From contig NZ_BSDY01000001.1 of assembly GCF_027925155.1 (NCBI RefSeq), positions 1-58,821 on the forward strand: a DNA stretch of 58,821 nucleotides, written 5' to 3'. Made by a program: the position numbers and the translations under genes. This DNA is from Propionigenium maris DSM 9537 (lineage in GTDB: Bacteria; Fusobacteriota; Fusobacteriia; Fusobacteriales; Fusobacteriaceae). This document shows positions 8,960 to 15,849 of this stretch, in pieces; position 1 is the stretch's first letter, and the number at the start of each line of letters is the position of its first letter. Below the pieces are notes generated by a model that worked only from the letters and a program-made list of their open reading frames with translations, ran no database searches and had not been told where the DNA came from.

Positions 8960-9178
8960 GGAGAGAAATTTAATGAAAAGCGTTACTCTTTTCTATGGGA
9001 GTATAATAAACTATTTTAGCTGAAAATTTAACGACAACTGACATAAATAGAGAACATTAGATATTTTTATTGAGCTTGGAAAAATGAGAGATTGAGTTTA
9101 TCAGGTAGGAGGAAAGTATAAGGTGGAGGGAAGAGAAGAACTATAGTTGCTGGAGGATGGCTTTAGAGGAGGAGAGAG

Positions 9179-9634
9179 ATGGATATAGAGAAGATACCCA
9201 ATTCATTCTGGTACTCATTGAGTTTTGCCATAGTTTCCTTGACAGTGGGTTTTCTGATTATCTCCTACCAGTCTGGAAGTGTAACCCTTAAGTTTAAGGA
9301 GCTGGAGGTTAAAACTAAGGATGTGGCAGCCCTTGAAAAAAATATTCAGAAGCAGCAGGAGATAATCTCCCTCAAGGAGAAGGAGATAGAGGATCTAAAG
9401 GTTATTTTAGATAAGAAGTTAGAGGAGCTAAACATTGTAAAAAATAAGCTGGCAGAGCTTCAGAGGGGTAGCTCCATGCCAGAAACAAGGGAAGCGATTA
9501 CCACCCTGGTATCTGAGATTGAAGGGATAAACAGGAACTTTGATATGAAGATTCAGGAGAAGCAGGAAAACCTCAATATTCTCCAGCAGAGGCAGGAGGT
9601 GTATAAGCAGCAGCAGGAGATGTTGGGAGAGTAG
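9179..9634 (+). CDS. Membrane-anchored coiled-coil protein
   Basis: 151 residues from ATG 9179 behind GAGGAGGAG. A transmembrane helix at about 12-30 (SLSFAIVSLTVGFLIISY) is followed by an almost continuous charged coiled coil (KEKEIEDLKVILDKKLEEL, then a glutamine-rich end). It is probably anchored in the inner membrane with the coil in the periplasm or cytoplasm. No catalytic motif is present and function is unknown. Confidence 0.7.
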   Translation: MDIEKIPNSFWYSLSFAIVSLTVGFLIISYQSGSVTLKFKELEVKTKDVAALEKNIQKQQEIISLKEKEIEDLKVILDKKLEELNIVKNKLAELQRGSSMPETREAITTLVSEIEGINRNFDMKIQEKQENLNILQQRQEVYKQQQEMLGE

Positions 9635-9654
9635 AGGAAAGGGTTACTTTAATA

Positions 9655-9682
9655 ATAAAAAGGCCTCCAGGAGAGGCCTTAA
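9655..9682 (-). terminator. Terminator of macro-domain gene
   Basis: AAGGCCTC / GAGGCCTT hairpin. In the minus-strand sense it is followed by TTTTTATT. It is shared with the convergent coiled-coil gene. Confidence 0.75.
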
Positions 9683-9708
9683 GTATAAGAGATATTATTT
9701 TAGATGGT

Positions 9709-10233
9709 CTACTCTTTATCTAGAAGCTTTTTATAGAGGTCATAGTTTTCCTCATCAAAGGAGACAAAGATAACCCTTTCTATGGAGGTGTCTCCCTGGA
9801 GAAACCTTTTAACCTCCTCTATAGCTGCCTTAGCTGCTTCCTCCTTAGGATACCCATAGACACCTGTGCTGATATTTGGAAAGGCAATGGATTTTATATT
9901 GTGATCCTTAGCCAGATGCAGGGAGGAGTTGTAGCATGACCTGAGAAGGGCCTCCTCTCCCTTTGAGCCCCCATGCCATACAGGGCCTACAGTGTGGATT
10001 ACATACTTACATGGAAGAAATCCCCCCCGGGTTATAACAGCTTCTCCTGTTTTACATCCTCCACTTTCCCGGCGGATAGCAGCACACTCCTGGGAGATCT
10101 GCTCTCCCCCTGCTCTGTGTATGGCTCCATCTACGCCGCCTCCCCCTATGAGGCGATTGTTTGCAGCATTAACTATGGCATCAACATTTAAGGTAGTTAT
10201 ATCTCCCCTCATTAACTCTATCTTATCAGACAC
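9709..10233 (-). CDS. Macro-domain protein (ADP-ribose/O-acetyl-ADP-ribose hydrolase, YmdB-like)
   Basis: 174 residues with a probable GTG start at 10233 (AGGTGA upstream). MacroD/YmdB-type motifs are [51 protein letters not shown] and [10 protein letters not shown], which bind ADP-ribose. The family hydrolyses O-acetyl-ADP-ribose or removes mono-ADP-ribose from proteins. The gene is alone, with no adjacent sirtuin or transferase. Confidence 0.93.
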   Translation of the reverse strand: MSDKIELMRGDITTLNVDAIVNAANNRLIGGGGVDGAIHRAGGEQISQECAAIRRESGGCKTGEAVITRGGFLPCKYVIHTVGPVWHGGSKGEEALLRSCYNSSLHLAKDHNIKSIAFPNISTGVYGYPKEEAAKAAIEEVKRFLQGDTSIERVIFVSFDEENYDLYKKLLDKE

Positions 10234-10454
10234 TTGAAATCACCTGCCCTATTCATTATAGTTATTTATTAAGTATACCCAAGGAGTTTCCATACATCAA
10301 CTCTTGTTAAGGAGTGAGGGCTTCAAATAGATGAGAAGGATTAATTGTTCAATTGGAATAATGGTAGTGTTGAAGGTTATTGGTATTTTTGGATATTTTA
10401 TTATAGTGGAAGTACTGGAGAGTAGATTATAATAAAGTTATAGGAGGAGGTATT

Positions 10455-10820
10455 ATGTCAAGAAGACGTTGTGAACACTCTGTATCTCTTAGCAGACCAA
10501 CACCGGAATCCCATGCCTGGACATTTCAGGAGGCCTGTTCAGCTGCCCAGAGAGAGATAGAGCATCTCTGTGGCCTTGATTGGAAGGTAGTTGAGATTGA
10601 ATTTGATGACGATGGAAGGGTAACCTCAACAGATTACAATGAGGGAGGGGAGAAGACCTGGAAGTGTGTACATACAGTGGTAGCTATGTATGTGTTGGAG
10701 CCTAAGTTTGCAAGTGAAGCTGAGCGAGAAACAGCCATGAGCAGGGAGATTATAAAGAGTGAAAATACCATTGTAATGAAATACAATATGATTAATGATG
10801 CCTTTGAATACAATGACTGA
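10455..10820 (+). CDS. Conserved-looking small hypothetical protein
   Basis: 121 residues behind GGAGGAGGT at ATG 10455. It is a soluble alpha/beta protein with an N-terminal MSRRRCEHSVSLSR and an acidic IEFDDDGRVTSTDYNEGG stretch. Several cysteines are spaced irregularly. No signal peptide or known motif is seen. Confidence 0.65.
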   Translation: MSRRRCEHSVSLSRPTPESHAWTFQEACSAAQREIEHLCGLDWKVVEIEFDDDGRVTSTDYNEGGEKTWKCVHTVVAMYVLEPKFASEAERETAMSREIIKSENTIVMKYNMINDAFEYND

Positions 10821-10923
10821 TACTATTTTTATATCTCTACAATTAGGGTGTTAGCTGAAAGTGAAGTGAGGAGGGGAAGGCGTTAGAGGGAGGCTAATAA
10901 TAACAGGGAGCAAGGAGGAGAAG

Positions 10924-11265
10924 ATGAAGCTCATTTTTGTTTATAATGCTGACAGCGGAATGATCAATACCCTTCTAGATATTGGGCATAAGATAGTGAA
11001 TCCAGAGACCTACACCTGCAACTTATGTAAATTGACCTATGATACCTTTAAGGAGAATGCCAAGTGGAAGAAGTTTAGGGAAGACAGTGTTTATGAGATG
11101 GAATTTTTTCATAGGGATGAGTTTGAAGGTAGGTATAAGGTTAAGTTTGAGTATCCGGTTGTTTTGAGGGAGGATAATGGGAATCTCGAGGAGGCTATTT
11201 CAAAATCCCTTCTTGAAAGTTTTAAGAGTCTGGATGAACTTATAGACTCTATATCGAAGTTTTAA
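10924..11265 (+). CDS. Conserved hypothetical protein with NADSGM and TCNLCKLTY motifs
   Basis: 113 residues behind CAAGGAGGAG. It starts MKLIFVYNADSGMINTLLD and contains HKIVNPETYTCNLCKLTY. I recall this pattern from a family of small uncharacterised bacterial proteins, sometimes annotated as GTPase-like. The CxxC pair might bind metal. It lies 100 bp after the previous small gene, so the two could be co-transcribed. Confidence 0.72.
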   Translation: MKLIFVYNADSGMINTLLDIGHKIVNPETYTCNLCKLTYDTFKENAKWKKFREDSVYEMEFFHRDEFEGRYKVKFEYPVVLREDNGNLEEAISKSLLESFKSLDELIDSISKF

Positions 11266-11287
11266 TTATATATATGAAAATTGATCC

Positions 11288-11320
11288 TCAAATAAAAAAG
11301 CCCTCAATGGGCTTTTTTTA
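11288..11320. terminator. Bidirectional terminator
   Basis: AAAAAAGCCC / GGGCTTTTTT with loop TCAAT. It carries T-tracts in both directions and lies between two convergent genes. Confidence 0.9.
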
Positions 11321-11566
11321 GTTTGAAGCATTGTATCTTAGGGTGAGAACCTCCTGGAGTTTTACTATGGTATTCCCCAGGTCCAGAAGTAATCCTTTAA
11401 CTATATGGTTGTTTACATCCTTATAGCGAGTGTGTTCTGCTTCACACCTAGAGATAAATAACTCCAGTTGATTTTTGGAGATGTTTTCCGATGTGATCAA
11501 AAACTTAGAGTAGCAGAGGATGCTGGATAGTTTGCTATAAGTTTCTGCCTCTTTAACTGTAGTCAT
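11318..11566 (-). CDS. Small helical hypothetical protein
   Basis: Start set at ATG 11566 because AGGAGGTGA lies five bases upstream; GTG 11575 overlaps that site. The 82-residue product (MTTVKEAETYSKLSSIL...) is predicted all-helical, with no motif I can name. Confidence 0.6.
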   Translation of the reverse strand: MTTVKEAETYSKLSSILCYSKFLITSENISKNQLELFISRCEAEHTRYKDVNNHIVKGLLLDLGNTIVKLQEVLTLRYNASN

Positions 11567-11916
11567 ACCCTTCACCTCCTAAAATCTCATAAAGCTGATG
11601 TTAAATTTATCAAAAATATTTAGATCCCTTAATCTTTAAATAATCATTTAATTCATTTTATCCTGATTTCTAAAATAATTCATTGGCAGTCTAGGGAATA
11701 ATTCATTAATCAGCTAAAAAAAGTTCGTAAAGGTTCAATTATTCTAATGAATATGGTTCCTAGAGTTTTATTAAATTTCTTATTTATAGTGTAAAAGGAG
11801 AAAAAATTTAAATATAGTTAGAGGTAACATCCTTTCAGAGCGATTGTCTTTTTTGCTCTGATAATATTATTTAGTTTAAATAATAAGGAGGTATAAATCA
11901 ATACCTCCTTTAATGT
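11567..11916. other. Intergenic region, no gene seen
   Basis: AT-rich 350 bp. It contains a TCAGAGC/GCTCTGA hairpin near 11836-11862 and a GGAGGTAT/ATACCTCC hairpin at about 11885-11908, which probably terminates the PEBP gene on the minus strand. Confidence 0.5.
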
Positions 11917-12351
11917 CTACCTAGTATATATGCCCATGAGCTGAGCCTCTTCAATTATATGCCCCTCCATAGCTTTCACCAGATCCTTCTTGGTAGAACC
12001 CTTCTTTAAATCTAACTGTTTATCCAGAGCATAGAGCTTAAAGTAGTAGCGGTGTGTTCCCCTAGGGGGACATGGACCTCCATAGGTTAACCTTCCAAAA
12101 TCGTTTCTTCCCTTTATACCCCTAACCTCTTCCCCTTGGGAGATCTCATTAACAGAGGGATCAATATTCCACACCAGCCAGTGTACCCAAATACCACCAG
12201 GGGCATCGGGGTCATCTGCTATAAGAGCCAGGCTTATAGCCCCCTTAGGAATATCCTTAAATGTTAGGGGAGGGGAAATATCCATATCATCACAGGTATA
12301 CTTCTTCGGGATAGCCTCCCCGGTTTTAAAAGCTGAACTAATTACTTCCAT
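11917..12351 (-). CDS. YbhB/YbcL-type PEBP (Raf-kinase-inhibitor-like) protein
   Basis: 144 residues behind ATAAGGAGGTTTT. PEBP signatures are DDPDAPGGIWVHWLVWNIDP and YGGPCPPRGTHRYYFKLYALD, which form the conserved anion-binding pocket. The bacterial role is poorly understood; homologues are cytoplasmic or periplasmic ligand-binding proteins. No signal peptide is visible here. Confidence 0.92.
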   Translation of the reverse strand: MEVISSAFKTGEAIPKKYTCDDMDISPPLTFKDIPKGAISLALIADDPDAPGGIWVHWLVWNIDPSVNEISQGEEVRGIKGRNDFGRLTYGGPCPPRGTHRYYFKLYALDKQLDLKKGSTKKDLVKAMEGHIIEEAQLMGIYTR

Positions 12352-12431
12352 AAAACCTCCTTATAAGATAATAGCGATATATTTAGCCATTGGTAATCCT
12401 CTAAAAGTTAAAAGAAAGATGGATGAGGGGA

Positions 12432-13247
12432 TTAAAGTTTTTGATAGACCATAGGATTGCCTCTCCATACCTTTAAACCAAGATCGTCAGCTAGAACCTT
12501 TTCATGACAGCCTACTATAAGAAAGCCGCCGGGAAGAAGGCGTTCAACTATCTTCTTCAAAACCTCTCTCTGGAGAGTCTCATCAAAGTATGTGAAAACA
12601 AGGTTACGGCAGAGAACCAGGTGAAAGATCTCCTCTGGTATATCTCTTCTGATATCTTGTTTCAGGAAGGTAACGCCTCCCCTGAACTCATCCCTAAGGA
12701 TGCAGGAGTTGTCCTCCAGGAAGAAGGCTCTTCTGAAAAGGGTGTAGGGGAGCTCCCAAAAGCTTGAAGGAGAGTATACTGCGGTTTTAGCTCTATCCAG
12801 CATTCCCTGATCTATGTCTGTTGCTGTTATCCTTATGGCAGGGTAGTTGGGATCTAAAGCTACTATATTATCCCAGATTATCTTAAGGGTATAGGGTTCC
12901 TCTCCAGAGGCGCAACCAGCACTCCAGCACCGAAGCTCTTTAACCTCCCCCTTCACTATCATCTTCTTTAGAAGGGGAAGGATATCCCTGGAGAGGGTAT
13001 TGAAGAGCCCTCTGTCCCTGTAGAAGCGGGAAATTGTTATCCTGCAGTATGAATCCATTAGCCTCCACTCCCTGTAGTTACCCTCTAAATACTGTTTATA
13101 ATCCTCTATACTCTCCAGTCCAAGCTCATCTATCCTCCTTTGAATCCGCCGGCAAACCCTTCTTCTCACCTTGCGAAATCCCTTCCACCTCATATTTAAC
13201 CTGGGAAGAGCCCACTGTAAAAAGCCAACACAATCAAGATCTGTCAA
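12432..13247 (-). CDS. cheR: CheR-type chemoreceptor methyltransferase, orphan
   Basis: The ORF has no ATG start. TTG 13247 is preferred because AGAAGGGAG lies nine bases upstream; TTG 13268 would give seven more residues. It has a basic helical N-terminal CheR domain (FRKVRRRVCRRIQRRIDEL), the linker FYRDRGLF, and SAM-binding motifs WSAGCASGEEPYTLKIIW, ATDIDQGMLDRAK and LVLCRNLVFTYF. It would methylate glutamates on chemoreceptors using SAM. No chemoreceptor, CheA/W or CheB is in the window. FTYF replaces the usual YF tail after the RN motif. Confidence 0.87.
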   Translation of the reverse strand: MTDLDCVGFLQWALPRLNMRWKGFRKVRRRVCRRIQRRIDELGLESIEDYKQYLEGNYREWRLMDSYCRITISRFYRDRGLFNTLSRDILPLLKKMIVKGEVKELRCWSAGCASGEEPYTLKIIWDNIVALDPNYPAIRITATDIDQGMLDRAKTAVYSPSSFWELPYTLFRRAFFLEDNSCILRDEFRGGVTFLKQDIRRDIPEEIFHLVLCRNLVFTYFDETLQREVLKKIVERLLPGGFLIVGCHEKVLADDLGLKVWRGNPMVYQKL

Positions 13248-13511
13248 TGAAACCAACTCCCTTCTCAATATCTATATTGTATGTACTTGAGAAAATTCCT
13301 TGAACTTTTTCCCCTCCCTCTCGATGATGACTACCTCAAAGAAGTGAGGGTCAGGCCTAATACCTTTAAAGAGTTTTTTGTCCTATGACTATAAAATATG
13401 AAAGAAAAAGAGGTGAAATTAAAGCATTGATTAAAAATAAGGCTTCTAAAGATTAAAAAGAGTACATTTGTGTCTAATTAGAACTAAAAAGACATAAAAC
13501 TTACATTTTTG

Positions 13512-13540
13512 TTTGCATAAAATAAAAAGTATGATATAAT
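13512..13540 (+). promoter_or_regulatory. Promoter of sstT
   Basis: TTTGCA (13512-13517), 17-nt spacer, perfect TATAAT (13535-13540). A leader of about 120 nt follows before the gene. I recognise no riboswitch in the leader. The rest of the 13248-13668 gap has no gene. Confidence 0.75.
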
Positions 13541-13668
13541 GCATATATATTAAAAAAAGTTTATATAAAATTCATATATCTGTGTACTGTTTTATAGGCG
13601 GTCGAGGCGGATTTTTTAAACATTTTTTAGAGGGTTATAAGTAAAGTGTCAAATGACAAGGAGGAAAT

Positions 13669-14907
13669 ATGAAAGGTTTATTTAGCAAGTGGAATCAGAT
13701 GAGTCTGGTTAAGAGAATTATCATCGGTTTAACAATGGGTATCATACTAGCACTGACAGTTCCAGATATGGCAAAGCCAGTATCTATCTTTGGATCGTTA
13801 TTTGTAGGGGCACTAAAGTCGGTAGCACCGATTCTAGTATTCTTCCTAGTAATGTCAGCTGTATCTCAGCATAAGAGCGGACAGAAGACAAATATGAAAT
13901 CTGTTATTACTCTTTATCTTATTGGTACATTCGCAGCTGGACTTGTGGCAGTTTTAGGAAGCTTCATGTTCCCAGTAACTATTAAACTAGGTGCAGGAGC
14001 AGGTGGAAGTGTTACACCTCCAGGTGGAGTTGTAGAGGTATTAAAGGCACTACTTCTAAATGTTGTAGACAATCCTATTCATGCGCTAGCTAATGCAAAC
14101 TATATCGGTATTCTTTCTTGGGCACTGCTTCTTGGAATCGCTCTAAAGAATGCACCTGCATCGACTAAGACAATGGTTTCTAACTTCTCAGATGCACTAT
14201 CTCAGGTTGTTAGATGGGTTATCAGCTTAGCACCACTAGGAATCATGGGACTAGTATTTGCAACTATCTCTGAAAATGGTATTGGGTCAATGGTAGACTA
14301 TGGACGTCTTTTAGCACTGCTTCTTGGATGTATGTTCTTCATGGCACTTGTTGTAAACCCACTTATCACATTTGTTATGATTCGTCAGAACCCTTACCCA
14401 CTAGTATTTAAGTGTCTTAAGCAGAGTGGAATTACAGCATTCTTCACAAGAAGTTCTGCTGCAAACATCCCTGTAAACATGGAGCTATGTGAGGAGCTAG
14501 GACTAGAGAAGGACGTATACTCTGTATCGATCCCTCTAGGAGCAACTATCAACATGGCTGGAGCGGCAATTACAATCTCAGTATTAACTCTTGCTGCTGT
14601 ACACACACTAGGAATCAATGTAGACATCGGAACGGCACTAATCCTAAGTATCCTATCAGCTGTAAGTGCTTGTGGAGCATCTGGTGTAGCTGGTGGATCG
14701 TTACTTCTTATCCCTCTAGCTTGTAGCCTGTTTGGAATTCCAAATGAAGTGGCAATGCAGGTAGTAGCTGTTGGATTCGTAATCGGAGTTATCCAAGATT
14801 CAGTGGAAACTGGTCTAAACTCATCAACAGACGCACTGTTCACAGCTGTAGCTGAGATGGCAGAGTGGAGAAAGCAAGGTAAAGCAATCGTTATCAAGAG
14901 TGCATAG
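13669..14907 (+). CDS. sstT: Serine/threonine:Na+ symporter SstT
   Basis: 412 residues from ATG 13669 behind AAGGAGGAA. It is a DAACS-fold carrier with a SstT-like sequence throughout: [19 protein letters not shown], the re-entrant-loop serine motif [14 protein letters not shown] and [15 protein letters not shown]. It imports serine/threonine with Na+. Codon choice is biased (CTA/CTT leucines, ATC), like the leucine dehydrogenase gene, which suggests high expression. It has a strong promoter and its own terminator. Confidence 0.94.
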   Translation: MKGLFSKWNQMSLVKRIIIGLTMGIILALTVPDMAKPVSIFGSLFVGALKSVAPILVFFLVMSAVSQHKSGQKTNMKSVITLYLIGTFAAGLVAVLGSFMFPVTIKLGAGAGGSVTPPGGVVEVLKALLLNVVDNPIHALANANYIGILSWALLLGIALKNAPASTKTMVSNFSDALSQVVRWVISLAPLGIMGLVFATISENGIGSMVDYGRLLALLLGCMFFMALVVNPLITFVMIRQNPYPLVFKCLKQSGITAFFTRSSAANIPVNMELCEELGLEKDVYSVSIPLGATINMAGAAITISVLTLAAVHTLGINVDIGTALILSILSAVSACGASGVAGGSLLLIPLACSLFGIPNEVAMQVVAVGFVIGVIQDSVETGLNSSTDALFTAVAEMAEWRKQGKAIVIKSA

Positions 14908-14929
14908 TAGTATAATAAGTAGTATGATT

Positions 14930-14958
14930 TGCCCCGGAATTATTTCCGGGGCATTTTT
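14930..14958 (+). terminator. sstT terminator
   Basis: GCCCCGGAA / TTCCGGGGC hairpin followed by ATTTTTTATTTT. Confidence 0.92.
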
Positions 14959-15062
14959 TATTTTATGCTTTTTTATTATTAAAAGAAAGATAGAAAAGAG
15001 GCAACTTTATTCTCCGGCAATAACTACATAAATTTTTATTCATATAGAGGGAGAGGTACAAA

Positions 15063-15112
15063 AATTAAAAAAAGGACGCAACGATCTACTAGATCGAAGT
15101 GTCCTTTTAAAG
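15063..15112 (-). terminator. Terminator of the 24-aa peptide gene
   Basis: In the minus-strand sense: AAAAGGAC..CGATCT / AGATCG..GTCCTTTT, then a T-tract. It lies immediately downstream of the tiny ORF at 15130-15204. Confidence 0.78.
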
Positions 15113-15129
15113 GTAAATTTATTTATAGT

Positions 15130-15204
15130 TTAGTTTGAACTACCTATGGCCCAAAAGCCTCTACAGTTAAGAGCAAATATGAGGTATTTAATAACTTCCA
15201 TCAT
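15130..15204 (-). CDS. 24-aa peptide gene with complete expression signals
   Basis: ATG ATG at 15204/15201 with AAAGGAGGT five bases upstream encodes a 24-residue peptide, MMEVIKYLIFALNCR then GFWAIGSSN. It has a short hydrophobic helix, one cysteine and an aromatic/glycine C-terminus. A consensus-like promoter lies upstream and a strong terminator lies downstream, so this is a self-contained transcription unit. Possible roles are a small membrane protein, a signalling peptide or a type I toxin; none is proven. No homologue is recognised. Confidence 0.6.
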   Translation of the reverse strand: MMEVIKYLIFALNCRGFWAIGSSN

Positions 15205-15240
15205 AGGGGACCTCCTTTAATCACTATCATATTAAATACT

Positions 15241-15270
15241 ATTATAGCATATTCTATAGAATGTGTCCAA
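15241..15270 (-). promoter_or_regulatory. Promoter of the 24-aa peptide gene
   Basis: In the minus-strand sense: TTGGAC (15270-15265), 18-nt spacer, perfect TATAAT (15246-15241). Confidence 0.72.
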
Positions 15271-15372
15271 TTTTTAGGGAGTGGTGTAATTAAATAGAGG
15301 ACCTATGGAGATTTTGGAGTTTCCTGATTCTCATAGTAATCATGAAAGGTTGCAATAATCAAAGTTTGGAAT

Positions 15373-15416
15373 AAATATAAATAACAGTTGATATAAACAA
15401 AAATTTATATTAATAT
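15373..15416 (+). promoter_or_regulatory. Promoter and likely ArsR operator of the Sec operon
   Basis: TTGATA (15388-15393), 17 nt, TAATAT (15411-15416). The inverted repeat TATAAAT (15376-15382) / ATTTATA (15403-15409) brackets the -35 box and overlaps the spacer, the placement expected for an autoregulating ArsR repressor. Confidence 0.6.
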
Positions 15417-15439
15417 TTAAGAGAGAAGGAGGTGGTTAG

Positions 15440-15724
15440 ATGACAGATTACAGGCTGCTGAATAAAACCTTTAAGGTGCTGGCTGACGTCAACCGGCTTA
15501 AGATTATCGAAGCTCTGACCATGGATTGTAGGAGTGTCAATGAGATTGCAATGAAGGCCGGTATCTCCCAGCCCCTTGCATCCCATCACCTGAAAACTCT
15601 CAGGGAGGCGGGGATTGCCCGTTGCGAGAAACGTGGAACCTTTAACTACTACTGACTGGCTGATAAGATGATCTGGAAGATCATAGAGATGGCTAAAGAA
15701 TTTACTTCTGAAAGTACCGAGTAG
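15440..15724 (+). CDS. ArsR-family repressor with in-frame TGA, predicted selenoprotein
   Basis: ATG 15440 behind GAAGGAGGTGG. The winged-helix ArsR domain is clear: LADVNRLKIIEALTMDCRS, then ISQPLASHHLKTLREAGI. After GTFNYY a TGA (15653-15655) occurs in frame. Translation continues LADKMIWKIIEMAKEFTSES and ends at TAG 15722-15724, giving 94 residues, the usual length. The resumed sequence is the expected C-terminal dimerisation helix, and a GG-loop hairpin starts 12 nt after the TGA, so Sec insertion is the best reading. Other possible metalloid ligands are Cys in TMDCRS and IARCEKRG. It probably senses As(III) or a related metalloid and controls the next gene. A pseudogene or release at TGA is the alternative. 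Confidence 0.8.
15656..15690 (+). promoter_or_regulatory. SECIS-like hairpin in arsR-like gene
   Basis: Seven-base-pair stem ATGATCT / AGATCAT (15668-15684) with apical triloop GGA, 19 nt after the TGA. Bacterial SECIS elements sit at this distance and carry G residues in the apical loop. Confidence 0.72.
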
Positions 15725-15849
15725 GAAAAGTAAGGATGATTATGGGATCAGGTTTATTTTTTATGAGGGAAATACTGGAAAAATATAATACCCGATCTTC
15801 AGGGAGAAGGTTGATTGAAAAATAAATTTTAAAATAAAGGGAGGTAGAT

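Noticed and set aside
11836..11862. TCAGAGC/GCTCTGA hairpin as an sRNA or terminator
   Set aside because: The loop is 13 nt with no T-tract and no promoter found; left as unexplained intergenic structure.
13248..13668. A riboswitch in the sstT leader
   Set aside because: The GGCGGTCGAGGCGG stretch looks structured but fits no class I know and has no terminator pair.
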